From positions 186,001 through 250,000 of the forward strand of contig NZ_CAKUOF010000004.1 in NCBI RefSeq assembly GCF_934668725.1: a stretch of DNA of 64,000 nt, read 5' to 3'. Under the pieces are notes generated by a model. It did not search any database and was not told where the DNA came from. It was given only the letters and a program-made list of their open reading frames with translations. The DNA is from an uncultured Dysgonomonas sp. Lineage in GTDB: Bacteria > Bacteroidota > Bacteroidia > Bacteroidales > Dysgonomonadaceae. Numbering within the stretch: the stretch's first letter is position 1; each line of letters begins with the position of its first letter. The translations under genes and the position numbers were made by a program. Of the stretch, positions 34,655 through 42,885 are shown one piece after another.

Positions 34655-37600
34655 CTATTGTGCCGGTGAATTATTGGCATCCCTGTATTCTTTTGGAGAC
34701 ATGTCATATTGCTTGGCAAACTCTCGGTAAAAGTACGATTTGTTGGTAAAGCCCGATTTGAACATAATCTCCGAAACAGTCAAACGTGTTGATTTGAGTA
34801 GCTTCGAAGCATGGGCAAGACGTATAGTCCGGACAAACTCGCTCGGAGTCTTATCGGTAAGCTCTTTCAGTTTTCTGTATAGAGTTGCTTTACTTATACC
34901 CAGAAAATCAGCTATGGCATTGGGATTAAGAGACTCATCATCCATACTGTTTTCGATAAACGAAATAATATCTTCCAGAAATTTTTCACCTTCCTGATGC
35001 ATAGTTACTCCATCCCGTACCACTTCGGACGATATGGTTGAATTGAAATATTCTTTTAAAGTTGCCTGTTTATTTACAAGGTTTTCGATCGTTGACAATA
35101 CATGACGCGGATGAAATGGTTTGCTGATATACAAATCGGCTCCGTGCTTGTAAGCATTTATATGATCTTCAATTGTATTCTTTGCCGAAATACTGATGAT
35201 AGGTATATGTGCCGTTTTCGGATTCGACTTCAATCTGTCGATAAGTGCAATTCCATCCAGATTGGGCATCATAATGTCGCTGATTATGATATCAGGACGG
35301 TTAAGTTCTATCTGGTTTAAAGCATCTTCACCGTCAACAGCCTCTTGTGTTGTGTAATAGGGTGTAAGAATATCTTTCAGTAGTTCGGTAATGTTTTTCT
35401 CATCTTCCACTATTAGGATAGATACTTTTTTATTCGACTGAATATTCAGCAAATAATTGCTTTGAAGTGGGGTAGAAGCTTCCTCGTCCACAACGTTTGG
35501 AGTTTCTTTCAGTAAAGGAGGAATAGTCAACGTAAATTGTACCGACTCTCCCAATTTACTTGATACTGAGATTTTCCCTCCGAGTAATTCGGTCAGTCCT
35601 TTCGTCAGATTCAATCCGATACCCGTACTTACAGCAGTTTGTACCTTAGGAGTATCATCAAAAATCTTGTACTTATTGAATATCTCAGCCATTTGACTAT
35701 CAGTAAGACCTTTTCCCGAATTGCGGATCGTCATATTCAAAGCCTTTTCGTGTTCGCCATCCTGCCATACATCTACATGGATATAACCATTTCGGGGCGT
35801 ATATTTAAAAGCATTGGAAAACAGGTTGAAAAATATTTTCTCTAACGAATCCCTGTCGGTATTTATGGTTGATGTATTACTTACGGTTACCTGATAGTCT
35901 ATTTTATTTTCCTGAGCCATTTCAATATAATTATCCGAAACGTAGTCAGTCAGTAATTTTATATCAATACTTTCAGGATGTAAAGGAGTATGTCCCGTTT
36001 TAGTCTTTCTGAACTCCATCAACTCATTGATGAGTTTTTGCATCCGTTCAGCATTGTTCTTTATAATCTGGATATATCTCTTAGTATAACTATCGAGCTT
36101 TACACTTTCTAATAAATGTTGAGCAGGGCCATAAATAAGAGTCAGCGGAGTGAAAAACTCATGAGCCACGTTTGTAAACAGATTCAACTTCGACTCGTAC
36201 ACCTTCTGTTGGTGTTCCTTCTCTATTTTTTTCAGGAACAGTTCACGGTTGAGCCTGATACGGTTTTTAATAACCGATTGAACGATATAAAGAATAACCA
36301 CCGCCAATAGAATATAAAATAAAATAGCCGGAGTACTCAACCACCAAGGATGAGATACATTAATTTCCAGTTCATACGTATTATTACTCCATACCTTATC
36401 ACCATTTGTAGCTCTAACTTCGAGTTTATACTTTCCGGGAGGAAGTTTGGCAAATACAATGTTCGGATTGTTACCGTTATTAATCCACCCTTCGGTGTAA
36501 TTCGAGAGACGGTAAGCATATTCGCAATTCTCGTTATTTATAAAATCGCTGGCTATAAATGAAAATGTGGTATAACGCTCATCATACGATAAGTGCAAAA
36601 CACCATTCTGTATTCGTTCATTGATATTTTGTGCGGTGTTATAAATTTTCAGGCTGCTAAGGCTGAGAATCGGGTCGAAGTTACGAAGTTGGATATTTTC
36701 GGGATTGAAATAACTAAAACCGCTTACACCCCCAAAATAAAGGTTGTTATCGTTATCCTTAAAATAAGCCCCATCCGAAAACTCGTCATTCTGCAATCCG
36801 TCAATAAGCTTATAATTATCAATTTTTCCGGAAGAAGAATATATTCTGGAAATTCCCAGATTGGTACTTACCCATATATCTTTCGCCTTATCTTCCAAAA
36901 TTCCATGAATGGTATTGTTGTTTAAACCTTCATTTTCGGTATATTGAAATATATTTTTCGGAATACGCTCTGTTTCTACCCTGTTCAATCCGTAGCTCGT
37001 ACCTATCCATAAATTATTGTCACTACTATTCAATAAACACAATATATCATTGTTGGTGAGTGAAATATCACTGTTTATGTCTTCGAAGTTCTCAAAAGTG
37101 CCGCTTTTTGTATTTACCTTGTTAAGACCTGCCCCTCTTGTTCCGAACCATAACTCATTTTTATTACTCGAAGGAATAATAGTGTAAATGACATCGTTAT
37201 TAAGCGATTTTCGTTGATCCGAAGAAATGTACTGTTCTACATCTTCCACAATATACTCCTCATTTGCTTTGTCGAGTTTGATTCTGATTAAACCATAGCC
37301 CGAAGTGCCGAGCCAGAGCAGTGAATCGTTATTCGAAAAGTAAATACTGTAAACAGCCTTAAAAACAGGAAACTTAGAAGGAATGTTCAATTTTTGCAAA
37401 CGGTTGCTTTTGGTATGGAGAATGTTAATACCTTCGCCTTCTGTCCCGATAAATATATCGTTTGACTTATTCCTTTTTATAGCATATACCGAATTGGATA
37501 TTAAACCATTGGTGATATTTTTATAATCGGATATCTTACCTGTTTGTCTGTTCAACAGTTTTATACCATCCCCTTTAGTTCCGATCAATATATCCCCATC

Positions 37601-38650
37601 CGGATTTTGGCAAAAGCTCCTCACCGGGTGATTCGTTTTTATCGTTTTAAAAGGAGAAGCATATTCGTATACCTGCAATACCCCTTGTCCGTCGCTGCCT
37701 ATCCATAAAATATCCTGATTGCCGAAATACATGGTAAATATCGGCACACGATCCGAAACCCCTTCTACTTCGGATAGCTTGTCTTCTTTCGGATCATATT
37801 TTAAACATCCGCCTTCATAAAAACTAATGTACAATATATTCTTATGATATATGGCTTGTGAAATAGCTTTCGAGAGATTAAAATCAAGGTGTTTTATCGT
37901 CGATAACGATTCATCCAATATCGATAATCCATTGGAGGAGGTCAAAATCAACTTATTTTCCGAAAAAAAGATCCTGTCAACAAACACATCATTTTTTATC
38001 TCTTTACGATTGGTAAATGAAATACTATTATTACTCTTTTGCTCTATTTTATATTGTTCGATCTTACCATTATTAAGCAGGAAGTAGCCGTTATCGTTAT
38101 TGTCAATCAGAAAATCTTTTATTTCACCATTTACATGAATATCTATAAGCTTGAATAACTGAGCTTCATTATCAAAATAAAATAAACCCTGCTCCTTTAC
38201 AAAACAGATTATCTTTTTGGATGAAGTTAATCCCAGCATAAATGATTTTTCCTGTTTCGGAACTTTATATTCCGGTCCCGAAAAGTAATTGGTGAAAGTT
38301 TGTGTCTTCCTATCCCATCTGTTAACCCCGTAATCGGTTGATATCCATAAATGATCCGTATTTTGCTCTAGAATTTGCCTGATAATATTATTACTTATCG
38401 AGTACTTATTGTTTTTATTATATCTGAACGTTTTGATATCGCGTCCGTTATAAGCATTCAACCCATCCCATGTACCAATCCATACAATGTGTTCCGAATC
38501 TTCGAAAATACAGTTTACCGAATTGTTGGATAGTCCGTTGATATTCGAAAGGTATTTCACAACATTAGCCGCATATGTATGCAGAGAGAGTGTTACCAAT
38601 AACACACCGAGGATATATTTTAAGGGAAATATTTTAGATAAACTTTCCAT
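34655..38650 (-). CDS. hybrid two-component system regulator (HTCS)
   Basis: The 1331-residue single-chain sensor-regulator is typical of Bacteroidota glycan loci. Order: signal peptide (1-27), about fourteen Reg_prop beta-propeller blades (30-670), a Y_Y_Y domain (690-770) and a membrane helix (774-794). Then come a histidine kinase with His830 in NVAHEFFTPLTL, an ATPase domain (930-1045), a receiver with Asp1125 in IISDIMMPNLDG, and an AraC-type HTH (1225-1325). The periplasmic part senses an oligosaccharide. It is divergent from GH13, and near-identical 49-nt elements in front of GH13 and GH130 are its likely targets. Two TAnnTTTG-like elements (TAGTTTTG at 38689-38696, TACTTTTG at 38674-38681, minus strand) precede it. 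Confidence 0.95.
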   Translation of the reverse strand: MESLSKIFPLKYILGVLLVTLSLHTYAANVVKYLSNINGLSNNSVNCIFEDSEHIVWIGTWDGLNAYNGRDIKTFRYNKNNKYSISNNIIRQILEQNTDHLWISTDYGVNRWDRKTQTFTNYFSGPEYKVPKQEKSFMLGLTSSKKIICFVKEQGLFYFDNEAQLFKLIDIHVNGEIKDFLIDNNDNGYFLLNNGKIEQYKIEQKSNNSISFTNRKEIKNDVFVDRIFFSENKLILTSSNGLSILDESLSTIKHLDFNLSKAISQAIYHKNILYISFYEGGCLKYDPKEDKLSEVEGVSDRVPIFTMYFGNQDILWIGSDGQGVLQVYEYASPFKTIKTNHPVRSFCQNPDGDILIGTKGDGIKLLNRQTGKISDYKNITNGLISNSVYAIKRNKSNDIFIGTEGEGINILHTKSNRLQKLNIPSKFPVFKAVYSIYFSNNDSLLWLGTSGYGLIRIKLDKANEEYIVEDVEQYISSDQRKSLNNDVIYTIIPSSNKNELWFGTRGAGLNKVNTKSGTFENFEDINSDISLTNNDILCLLNSSDNNLWIGTSYGLNRVETERIPKNIFQYTENEGLNNNTIHGILEDKAKDIWVSTNLGISRIYSSSGKIDNYKLIDGLQNDEFSDGAYFKDNDNNLYFGGVSGFSYFNPENIQLRNFDPILSLSSLKIYNTAQNINERIQNGVLHLSYDERYTTFSFIASDFINNENCEYAYRLSNYTEGWINNGNNPNIVFAKLPPGKYKLEVRATNGDKVWSNNTYELEINVSHPWWLSTPAILFYILLAVVILYIVQSVIKNRIRLNRELFLKKIEKEHQQKVYESKLNLFTNVAHEFFTPLTLIYGPAQHLLESVKLDSYTKRYIQIIKNNAERMQKLINELMEFRKTKTGHTPLHPESIDIKLLTDYVSDNYIEMAQENKIDYQVTVSNTSTINTDRDSLEKIFFNLFSNAFKYTPRNGYIHVDVWQDGEHEKALNMTIRNSGKGLTDSQMAEIFNKYKIFDDTPKVQTAVSTGIGLNLTKGLTELLGGKISVSSKLGESVQFTLTIPPLLKETPNVVDEEASTPLQSNYLLNIQSNKKVSILIVEDEKNITELLKDILTPYYTTQEAVDGEDALNQIELNRPDIIISDIMMPNLDGIALIDRLKSNPKTAHIPIISISAKNTIEDHINAYKHGADLYISKPFHPRHVLSTIENLVNKQATLKEYFNSTISSEVVRDGVTMHQEGEKFLEDIISFIENSMDDESLNPNAIADFLGISKATLYRKLKELTDKTPSEFVRTIRLAHASKLLKSTRLTVSEIMFKSGFTNKSYFYREFAKQYDMSPKEYRDANNSPAQ

Positions 38651-38709
38651 AGGTACGATTCTGATAATTTGCTCAAAAGTAGTCTATACAAAACTACTAA
38701 AAATAACTG

Positions 38710-38758
38710 AAAACATGTTCTATAGCACCTGTATACTCTTTTGAAAATATAGTATACC
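38710..38758 (+). promoter_or_regulatory. putative HTCS operator, site 1
   Basis: This 49-nt element contains AAAACATGTT, TATAGCAC, GTATACTCTTTTGA and ATATAGTATACC. It matches 45 of 49 bases of the element at 40452. It ends 20 nt before the -7 element of the GH13 gene. Confidence 0.75.
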
Positions 38759-38778
38759 CTGCCCGCAGGTGTTAGCTA

Positions 38779-38786
38779 TAGTTTTG
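38779..38786 (+). promoter_or_regulatory. -7 element of the GH13 gene
   Basis: TAGTTTTG is an exact TAnnTTTG match, 19 nt before the GH13 ATG. No -33 TTTG is present at the usual distance, as expected for an activator-dependent promoter. Confidence 0.6.
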
Positions 38787-38805
38787 CCCAAAACAAATTT
38801 TATTT

Positions 38806-40434
38806 ATGAAATTGATCTTATGGAATTGTACAATCCTGTTTCTATTGATGATAAACGTCAATACAGGAGTTGCTCAAGAAACAACACTTGACGAAAAATG
38901 GTGGAAAGAATCTGTTTTTTATCAAATATATATGCCCAGCTATGCCGACAGCAATGGCGACGGTTACGGCGATTTTAAAGGAATGGCTCAAAAGCTGGAT
39001 TATCTGCAATCGTTAGGCATAAAAGGTATCTGGCTTACCCCTTTTCTAACTTCGCCCAAAGTAGATAACGGCTATGATATTGCCGATTATTACGAAATAG
39101 ACCCTACATATGGTACAAAAGCCGATTTTGATCTCTTTCTGAAAGAAGCACACCAAAGAGGTATTAAAGTAATTATGGATATGGTTCTCAATCATACTTC
39201 TACCGATTGCAAATGGTTTCAAGAGTCCAGAAAATCGAAAGATAATCCGTATCGGGATTATTATATCTGGAAAGACGAACCCAACAATTGGGAATCATTT
39301 TTCGGAGGAACGGCATGGCAGAAAGACAGCCTGACCGATCAATATTACTATCACAAGTTCGATGTACGAATGGCAGACCATAATTGGGCAAACCCCAAAG
39401 TGGTAGCTGAGGTTCAGAATATACTTCGCTTTTGGCTCGATGCAGGAGTAGACGGATTCCGCCTAGATGTAATCAATTTTCTGAATACCGACGGCATAAC
39501 CGCCGACAATCCCACAAAAGACGGAGAACAGGATCACATAAACGATATTAATCAGGAAGGTGTAAAAAATGCCATGCGGATTATTAAATCTACGGTAAGC
39601 GAATACGATAACCGATTCATAGTCGGTGAAATAGGAAGCGATAAAATTGAAGTTTTGAAACAATACCAGTCTCAGGATTTATTGGATGTGGTTTTCAATT
39701 TCAATTTTGGAAGTATCGCCGAATTTTCTACTCAACGCATTTTCGATGAACTGCAAAGCATGGAAAAAAACATGAGCAATTATCCGACTCTGTTTTTCGG
39801 CAGTCACGATATGCCCCGAATGATAGACCGGCTGGCAGATGGTAATCTGGATCGTGCCACAGCATTAGCAGCTCTAATACTTACAGCTAAAGGAGTACCC
39901 TTTATTTATTATGGTGAAGAAATCGGGATGCACAATATTATAGCCCAAAGCTTAGATGAGATGGTGGATATACAAGGTAGGACACAATATCAACTGGCAT
40001 TGAGCGAAGGTAAAACACCCGAAGAAGCTCTTGTTTTCGGAAACAAGCATAACCGGGATAAATCACGTAGTCCCATGCAATGGAGTAGGGATGCTTTCGC
40101 TGGATTTTCCACTGAAAAAGCATGGATTAAAATTAACCCCGATTATGAGACGATAAACGTTGAGGTATTGACTCCTCAGGAAAATTCGATACTCAATACT
40201 TGTAAAAAGCTGATAGCACTTCGAAACAGCGAAAAGGTACTTCAATATGGAAAGTACGATAATCTGGAATACGAAGAAGACCAAATTTCATTTACACGAT
40301 CTTTCGAAGGCGACAAAATTACGGTGATAATCAACTTCGGTTCGCCAAAAGAAATAGAGTTACCGGCAGATGCTATTATCCTGATGGGAGGTAAAGAACT
40401 TAAATCAAACAGCTTTATTATTTATAAGAACTAA
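38806..40434 (+). CDS. secreted GH13 alpha-glucosidase/alpha-amylase family enzyme
   Basis: The 542-residue protein has a signal peptide (to about residue 24, GVAQ) and a full GH13 TIM barrel. Conserved regions: MDMVLNHTS (region I), DGFRLDVINF with nucleophile Asp221, FIVGEIGS with acid Glu275, and FFGSHDMPR with Asp335. The sequence near the start (WWKESVFYQIYMPSYADSNG) resembles oligo-1,6-glucosidases and alpha-glucosidases, so small alpha-glucosides are more likely substrates than starch; unproven. It is divergent from the HTCS gene and has the same operator and promoter layout as the GH130 operon. Confidence 0.88.
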   Translation: MKLILWNCTILFLLMINVNTGVAQETTLDEKWWKESVFYQIYMPSYADSNGDGYGDFKGMAQKLDYLQSLGIKGIWLTPFLTSPKVDNGYDIADYYEIDPTYGTKADFDLFLKEAHQRGIKVIMDMVLNHTSTDCKWFQESRKSKDNPYRDYYIWKDEPNNWESFFGGTAWQKDSLTDQYYYHKFDVRMADHNWANPKVVAEVQNILRFWLDAGVDGFRLDVINFLNTDGITADNPTKDGEQDHINDINQEGVKNAMRIIKSTVSEYDNRFIVGEIGSDKIEVLKQYQSQDLLDVVFNFNFGSIAEFSTQRIFDELQSMEKNMSNYPTLFFGSHDMPRMIDRLADGNLDRATALAALILTAKGVPFIYYGEEIGMHNIIAQSLDEMVDIQGRTQYQLALSEGKTPEEALVFGNKHNRDKSRSPMQWSRDAFAGFSTEKAWIKINPDYETINVEVLTPQENSILNTCKKLIALRNSEKVLQYGKYDNLEYEEDQISFTRSFEGDKITVIINFGSPKEIELPADAIILMGGKELKSNSFIIYKN

Positions 40435-40451
40435 AACTCCAAAAAATTGGG

Positions 40452-40500
40452 AAAACATGTTGTATAGCACGTGTATACTCTTTTGAGAATATAGTACACC
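40452..40500 (+). promoter_or_regulatory. putative HTCS operator, site 2
   Basis: This 49-nt element is the near copy of site 1, differing at four positions (TTG for TTC, GTG for CTG, GAGAAT for GAAAAT, TACACC for TATACC). It ends 20 nt before the -7 element of the GH130 operon, exactly as at GH13. Confidence 0.75.
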
Positions 40501-40520
40501 TTATGAGAATGCGTTCACGA

Positions 40521-40528
40521 TAGCTTTG
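40521..40528 (+). promoter_or_regulatory. -7 element of the GH130 operon
   Basis: TAGCTTTG matches TAnnTTTG, 45 nt before the GH130 start. No -33 TTTG lies at the usual distance; operator site 2 occupies the upstream region. Confidence 0.6.
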
Positions 40529-40573
40529 TTTCAAGAATAACAAAATAAACTAATTACATAAAGAATAAAAGAA

Positions 40574-41623
40574 ATGGATATTGCAAAAAGATTTACTCAG
40601 AACCCACTGTTAAGACCAGCAGACCTCGAAGCAGGAATTAATGGAATGGAGATAACCTGTCTACTTAATCCGGGAGTTTTTAAATTCAACGGAAAAACAT
40701 GGTTGTTGCTTCGTGTAGCAGAACGTCCTACACAGAAAGACGATGTTATCAGTTTTCCAGTATATAATAAAGAAGGTAAAATAGAAGTTGTATCATTCGG
40801 AAAAGACGACCCTAAATTGGATGCATCCGATCCTCGTGTCATTAAATACGATGGCAAGAATTATTTGACTACTATGTCTTATCTGCGTTTAGTATCAAGC
40901 GAAGACGGTATTAACTTTAAGGAAGAAGCAGAATATCCTCCTATTTTCGGAGAAGGAGATCTTGAAGCTTTCGGAATCGAAGATTGCCGTGTAGCAACTA
41001 CCGAAGACGGTTTCTTCCTGACATTTACCGAAGTATCACCTGTAGCCGTAGGTGTAGGACTTATTCATACTAAAGACTGGAAAAATTACACCCGTCACGG
41101 AATGATCTTCCCTCCACACAACAAAGATTGTGCCTTGTTTGAAGAAAAAATAGGCGATAAATATTACACCTTACACCGTCCAAGTAGCCCCGAATTAGGA
41201 GGTAATTATATCTGGATATCTTCATCGCCCGACCGTTTACATTGGGGAGGTCACAAATGCATTGCAACCACTCGCGAAGGTATGTGGGATTGTGCCCGTG
41301 TAGGTGCAGGAGCTGCTCCGATCAAAACCTCAGAAGGTTGGTTGGAAATCTATCACGGAGCTGATTACAATCACCGCTACTGCTTAGGTGCCCTTTTATT
41401 GGATTTGAACGATCCCTCAAAAGTACTAGCCCGTAGCAAAGAACCCATTATGGAACCTATTGCTGAGTACGAGCAAACAGGATTCTTCGGTAACGTAGTA
41501 TTTACAAACGGTCATGTAGTAGAAGGTGATACCATCAAAATGTACTATGGAGCTAGTGATGAGGTTATATGCGGTGCTGAATTTTCGATTTCTGAGATCT
41601 TAAAATCACTTAAACAATCATAA
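40574..41623 (+). CDS. GH130 beta-mannoside phosphorylase or mannosidase
   Basis: The 349-residue protein has no signal peptide, so it acts in the cytosol. GH130 signatures include NPLLRPADLEAGINGMEITCLLNPGVFKFNGKTWLLLRVAE in outline, the catalytic Asp in FGIEDCRV, the HRPSSPELGG segment (phosphate-contact region of the phosphorylases), EGMWDCARVGAGAAPI and HGADYNHRYCLGALLLD. Most GH130 enzymes phosphorolyse beta-mannosides to mannose 1-phosphate; some are hydrolases. It would process a disaccharide imported by the MFS protein whose gene overlaps its stop by 1 nt. The subfamily cannot be fixed by eye. Confidence 0.88.
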   Translation: MDIAKRFTQNPLLRPADLEAGINGMEITCLLNPGVFKFNGKTWLLLRVAERPTQKDDVISFPVYNKEGKIEVVSFGKDDPKLDASDPRVIKYDGKNYLTTMSYLRLVSSEDGINFKEEAEYPPIFGEGDLEAFGIEDCRVATTEDGFFLTFTEVSPVAVGVGLIHTKDWKNYTRHGMIFPPHNKDCALFEEKIGDKYYTLHRPSSPELGGNYIWISSSPDRLHWGGHKCIATTREGMWDCARVGAGAAPIKTSEGWLEIYHGADYNHRYCLGALLLDLNDPSKVLARSKEPIMEPIAEYEQTGFFGNVVFTNGHVVEGDTIKMYYGASDEVICGAEFSISEILKSLKQS

Positions 41624-42885
41624 TGAATAAATTAAAATCAGAATATTTGTTTTTCAAGCAGCAGGAACCCAATATGCGTACCCTGCTGATGACAAACATG
41701 CTATATGCCCTCGTATTGCCTGTGGTAGAAATATTTATAGGCGCTTATATTATGCGTAATACGAGCGATCCTATATCGGTAGCCTTCTATCAATTGTTTA
41801 TGTATGTGGGTATTGTCTTTACCTCTTGTCTTAATGGGTATTTGTTACGTATTGTTAATGTCAAGGTATTATATGCAGCAGGTATACTGGTAAGCGGTCT
41901 ATCTATGTATGCAATGATGACAATCAAGTCCTTAGGATTTATGGAATTGGGTGTTGCAGGCTTTTCGATGGGTGCGGCTGCCGGTTTCTTCTGGACAAAC
42001 AGGTATTTGTTGACATTGAATAATACGACTGACGAAAACCGAAATTATTTCTTCGGCTTAGAGTCTTTCTTCTTTTCAATAGCCTCTATATCAGTGCCGC
42101 TTGTTATCGGAGCATTCCTTAGTCAGATAGACGGGGTAAGTGTTTTAGGCATAACTTTTGATGTTAATTTGGCGTATCAGGTAGTAACAATAGCTGTAAT
42201 AGGGTTAACTGTTCTTGCAACAATCGTGTTGTGGAGAGGTAAATTCGTGAATCCTATTGAAAAAGACTTTATTTATTTCCGTTTTACCGTTCTATGGAGA
42301 AAGATGTTAGTATTATCATCACTCAAAGGAATGGTACAGGGTTTCTTGGTTACTGCTCCTGCAATATTAATCATGAAATTGGTAGGTGATGAAGGTGCGC
42401 TAGGTCTTATTCAAGGGGTAAGTGGTGCTTTAACCGCAGTTTTGGTATACATATTGGGGCGTATCGCAAAGCCTGAGGACAGAATTAAGATCTTTGTAGG
42501 AGGATTGGTTATATTTTTTGCCGGTACACTCTTTAATGGAGTAATGTTTTCGGCTGTAGGTGTAATTGTTTTTGTGCTATGCAAAGTAATTTTCCAACCG
42601 TTGTTCGATTTGGCGTATTTCCCTATTATGATGAAAACAATTGATACCGTATCTAAAATAGAAGGCAGAAACAAATATGCCTATATCCTTAGCCACGAGT
42701 TCGGATTGTTTTTGGGAAGAGCATCGGGTTTAATATTATTTATTTTTCTCGCATATGGCGTATCGCAAGATTTTGCCCTCAAATATGCACTTATAATAGT
42801 AGCCGCATTACAGCTTATCTCTTATCCTTTAGCGAAGAATATTATTAAGCAAACTAATATGATTGATGAAAATGAAAAAAACTAA
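41623..42885 (+). CDS. MFS sugar transporter
   Basis: This 420-residue inner-membrane protein has about twelve hydrophobic segments in the major facilitator layout, with a central hydrophilic loop near residues 205-225. Its ATG overlaps the GH130 stop (TAATG), implying translational coupling. The natural role is import of the oligosaccharide, probably a disaccharide, that GH130 then cleaves. Substrate is inferred from context alone. Confidence 0.8.
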   Translation: MNKLKSEYLFFKQQEPNMRTLLMTNMLYALVLPVVEIFIGAYIMRNTSDPISVAFYQLFMYVGIVFTSCLNGYLLRIVNVKVLYAAGILVSGLSMYAMMTIKSLGFMELGVAGFSMGAAAGFFWTNRYLLTLNNTTDENRNYFFGLESFFFSIASISVPLVIGAFLSQIDGVSVLGITFDVNLAYQVVTIAVIGLTVLATIVLWRGKFVNPIEKDFIYFRFTVLWRKMLVLSSLKGMVQGFLVTAPAILIMKLVGDEGALGLIQGVSGALTAVLVYILGRIAKPEDRIKIFVGGLVIFFAGTLFNGVMFSAVGVIVFVLCKVIFQPLFDLAYFPIMMKTIDTVSKIEGRNKYAYILSHEFGLFLGRASGLILFIFLAYGVSQDFALKYALIIVAALQLISYPLAKNIIKQTNMIDENEKN

